Source: Pseudomonas sp. SJZ079 (GTDB lineage Bacteria; Pseudomonadota; Gammaproteobacteria; Pseudomonadales; Pseudomonadaceae). Taken from it: a stretch of DNA of 35,331 bases. The translations under genes were made by a program, and so were the position numbers. Of the stretch, positions 33,724-35,331 are shown piece after piece. The DNA lies in assembly GCF_007993865.1 (NCBI RefSeq), contig NZ_VIUH01000037.1, positions 1 through 35,331 of the forward strand. The letters run 5' to 3'. A model generated the notes under the pieces. That model saw nothing but the letters and a program-made list of their open reading frames with translations. It did no database searches and had not been told where the DNA came from. Each line of letters begins with the position of its first letter. The stretch's first letter is position 1.

Positions 33724-34716
33724 ATGGGCCGAATCAGCTGGGCGAGCAGACTGGTGGCCTGGGTGCTGCTGGCGGGCGGCGCTGTTCTGCTGCCCGGCGG
33801 CCCCACCCTGGCCGCGCAACCCTGGGGGGGCGATTACTTCCCTGATGTGCCGCTGACCACTCAGGACGGCAGAACGGTGCACCTGTATGAGGACCTGCTC
33901 AAGGGCAAGTTGGTGGCGATCAACATGATCTTCACCTCCTGCCCGGACAGTTGCCCCCTTAGCACCGCCAATCTGGCCCGGGTCCAGCGGCTGCTGGGCG
34001 ATCAGGCGGGTCAAGACATCCACTTCTACTCCATCAGTATCGACCCTGAGCACGATACGCCGGACGTGCTGAAGGCCTACGCGGAAAAATTCCATGCCGC
34101 CCCAGGCTGGCTGTTCCTCACCGGGAAGCCGGACGACATCCGCCTGGCGCAGAAGAAGCTGGGCCTCTGGTCCAGCACCGATGCCGAAGACCCGGATGGC
34201 CACCTCACCAGCCTGATGGTCGGCAACGAGCCCACCGGCCAGTGGATGCGCCAGTCCACCCTGGACAACCCGCGCTTCCTGGCGACCAAGCTCAGCTCCT
34301 TCCTCCTGGGCTGGCAGAACCAGCGTGGCGCCTTGGGCGAGAGTTACGCGACCGCCAAGCCGATCGACAACCTGGACGCGGGCCGCTACCTGTTCCGCAA
34401 AACCTGCGCGGCCTGCCACACCATAGGCCAGGGGGAAGCGCTGGGACCGGACCTGCGCGGCGTCACCAGTCGGCGCAGCAACGACTGGCTGCGGCGCTTC
34501 ATCAAGGCGCCCGAGCAGATGCTGGAGCACAAAGACCCCACCGCCCTGGAGCTATTCGCCAGGTACAACCAGGTGCGAATGCCCAACCTGTATCTGGGTG
34601 ACGAAGACTTGGAGGCACTGATCCGCTATCTGGATAACCAGGGGGCAGGCCCAGCCGGCCAGGCGGATTCCCAGCCGCCAAAGGCCCTGCCCAGCCATGA
34701 CAGCCAAGGCACCTAG
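33724..34716 (+). CDS. SCO1/SenC-cytochrome c fusion protein
   Basis: This is a 330-residue exported protein (signal peptide ending about residue 30, TLAA) with two domains. Residues 37-197 are a SCO1/SenC thioredoxin-like copper chaperone, with FTSCPDSCPLS placing copper ligands Cys73 and Cys77, and His160 in DGHLTSLMVG as the third ligand. Residues about 215-305 are a class I cytochrome c: heme motif CAACH (228-232), GPDLRGVTSRR, and Met286 in RMPNLYL as likely axial ligand. It may deliver copper to the oxidase and pass electrons to or from it. It starts nine bases after the oxidase gene with GGAGGG upstream, so the two are cotranscribed. SCO-cytochrome fusions are known but less common than separate proteins. 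Confidence 0.92.
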   Translation: MGRISWASRLVAWVLLAGGAVLLPGGPTLAAQPWGGDYFPDVPLTTQDGRTVHLYEDLLKGKLVAINMIFTSCPDSCPLSTANLARVQRLLGDQAGQDIHFYSISIDPEHDTPDVLKAYAEKFHAAPGWLFLTGKPDDIRLAQKKLGLWSSTDAEDPDGHLTSLMVGNEPTGQWMRQSTLDNPRFLATKLSSFLLGWQNQRGALGESYATAKPIDNLDAGRYLFRKTCAACHTIGQGEALGPDLRGVTSRRSNDWLRRFIKAPEQMLEHKDPTALELFARYNQVRMPNLYLGDEDLEALIRYLDNQGAGPAGQADSQPPKALPSHDSQGT

Positions 34717-34742
34717 CGACTCCGCACGGAGTCGAGGAGGCA

Positions 34743-35240
34743 ATGATGAATATCGCACGAAGGAGAATCCCAGCGGCCCTGCTGGCATTTGCCGGGCTGC
34801 TGACTAGCGCGGTTTCGGGCAGCACCACCGCCCGCCCCCTGTTCCCGCGCCGGGCAGCCCAGCTCATAGTTCCTATCGCCGGCACCCTGGTCGGAGAAAC
34901 CGAGGACATCGCCCTCAAGGGGTTGGCGCGGATCAACAGCACTACCTTCAGCGACCCCGACCTGGGTGGGCCACCGGGGGTGGTTCTACTGATCGACTTC
35001 ATTGCGGTGATCGGTGTCGGGCGCAAGAGCCACACTACTTATTTCGCCCATGGCGAGAACCGCGTGGTCCGGGAGTTGCGCGCCACTGACCTGGTGGAAC
35101 TGACCTTCCCCATCACTCCGCTGAAAGTCAGCGCGACCAAGACGGCGGTGCCGGTGCTGGCGTCCTTCCAGTTGACCTTCGACGTTGACCAAGGCCAACT
35201 GCGGGCAGTCACGGCCAACCTCTCCACCCCCACCTTCTAG
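34743..35240 (+). CDS. Secreted protein of unknown function in the oxidase operon
   Basis: I do not recognise this 165-residue protein. It has an N-terminal signal sequence (MMNIARRRIPAALLAFAGLLTSAVSG, with two adjacent candidate ATGs) and a mature part rich in beta-strand-forming residues: AQLIVPIAGTLVGETEDIALKG, GVVLLIDFIAVIGVG and a C-terminal VPVLASFQLTFDVDQGQ. There are no cysteines or clustered histidines in the mature part, so it is not an obvious copper protein. GGAGG precedes the start, 26 bases after the SCO-cytochrome gene, so it is probably the third gene of the operon. A role as accessory or surface protein of the oxidase is inference from position. Confidence 0.72.
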   Translation: MMNIARRRIPAALLAFAGLLTSAVSGSTTARPLFPRRAAQLIVPIAGTLVGETEDIALKGLARINSTTFSDPDLGGPPGVVLLIDFIAVIGVGRKSHTTYFAHGENRVVRELRATDLVELTFPITPLKVSATKTAVPVLASFQLTFDVDQGQLRAVTANLSTPTF

Positions 35241-35244
35241 TGTT

Positions 35245-35289
35245 CCGTCCCTCAAATAACTACTATTAATCGAGTGTATTGAGGGGCGG
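35245..35289. terminator. Inverted repeat between the oxidase operon and the transposase gene
   Basis: CCGTCCCTCAA and TTGAGGGGCGG form an 11-bp stem (one G-T pair) around a 23-base A/T-rich loop, starting five bases after the last oxidase-operon stop and ending just before the transposase ATG. It may be a 3' hairpin or the terminal region of the IS element; the window ends too soon to tell. Confidence 0.4.
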
Positions 35290-35299
35290 AGGCGGGGCT

Positions 35300-35331
35300 A
35301 TGAGAACAGGCCGACCGAAGGCTGAGCTGGT
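35300..35331 (+). mobile_element. IS630-family transposase, first codons only (cut by window end)
   Basis: The window ends 32 bases into an open frame starting MRTGRPKAELV, after a GGCGGGG upstream sequence. MRTGRPKA is the start I associate with the helix-turn-helix domain of IS630-family transposases. Only eleven residues are visible, so the family call is from memory and short evidence. If right, the multicopper oxidase island borders an insertion sequence. Confidence 0.55.

Noticed and set aside
32596..34530. Very long open frame (over 640 codons) on the minus strand opposite the oxidase and SCO genes
   Set aside because: It is antisense to two genes with complete copper and heme motifs, spans both of them, and its translation is low-complexity with no recognisable domain. 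High-GC genomes give many such antisense frames.

Overview
This window is high-GC chromosomal DNA from a gamma-proteobacterium, almost certainly a Pseudomonas or close relative. The evidence is the G/C-rich third codon positions, the gene families, and the inverted REP-type repeats built on GTAGGAGCCAGC and GTAGCCCGGATGC. I see no rRNA, tRNA or CRISPR array. The window begins inside thiC and ends inside the first codons of an IS630-type transposase.

Layout. 1-3024: 3' end of thiC, then purU and folD (one-carbon folate metabolism). 3094-5513, minus strand: a class V aminotransferase and the thiazole genes thiS-thiG. 5808-13867, plus strand: a complete taurine dissimilation cluster, tpa - tauR - ald - xsc - pta - small DUF6506-like protein. 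14048-17095: an unrecognised gene and two membrane proteins of families linked to sulfite/sulfate/organosulfur export (YeiH and TauE/SafE). 17236-20941: an ECF sigma factor operon (secreted NTF2-like protein, sigma, membrane anti-sigma, DUF305 protein, YVTN beta-propeller). 20964-21227: yebG under a perfect LexA box. 21393-25511: a periplasmic solute-binding protein divergent from a histidine kinase and a REC-DUF3369-HD-GYP response regulator. 25792-30932: ybaK-like deacylase, psiE, an SNF2 helicase with a SWIM finger, and an AraC regulator. 31480-35240: a Tat-exported multicopper oxidase, a SCO1-cytochrome c fusion and a secreted protein of unknown function, ending at the IS630 element.

How the genes work together. 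Tpa moves the taurine amino group to pyruvate, giving sulfoacetaldehyde and alanine. Ald regenerates pyruvate and releases ammonium. The TPP enzyme Xsc converts sulfoacetaldehyde plus phosphate to acetyl phosphate and sulfite, and Pta makes acetyl-CoA. Sulfite or sulfate probably leaves by one of the two exporters. TauR, a MocR-type regulator, probably acts at CTGGTYC-type repeats seen upstream of both tpa and ald. thiS-thiG diverge from tpa, so thiamin supply may be tied to Xsc demand; this is inference.

The most interesting less-described systems are the ECF/DUF305/beta-propeller operon and the multicopper oxidase/SCO-cytochrome c island next to an IS. Both look like periplasmic metal or redox systems with unknown substrates. 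No taurine importer lies in the window.
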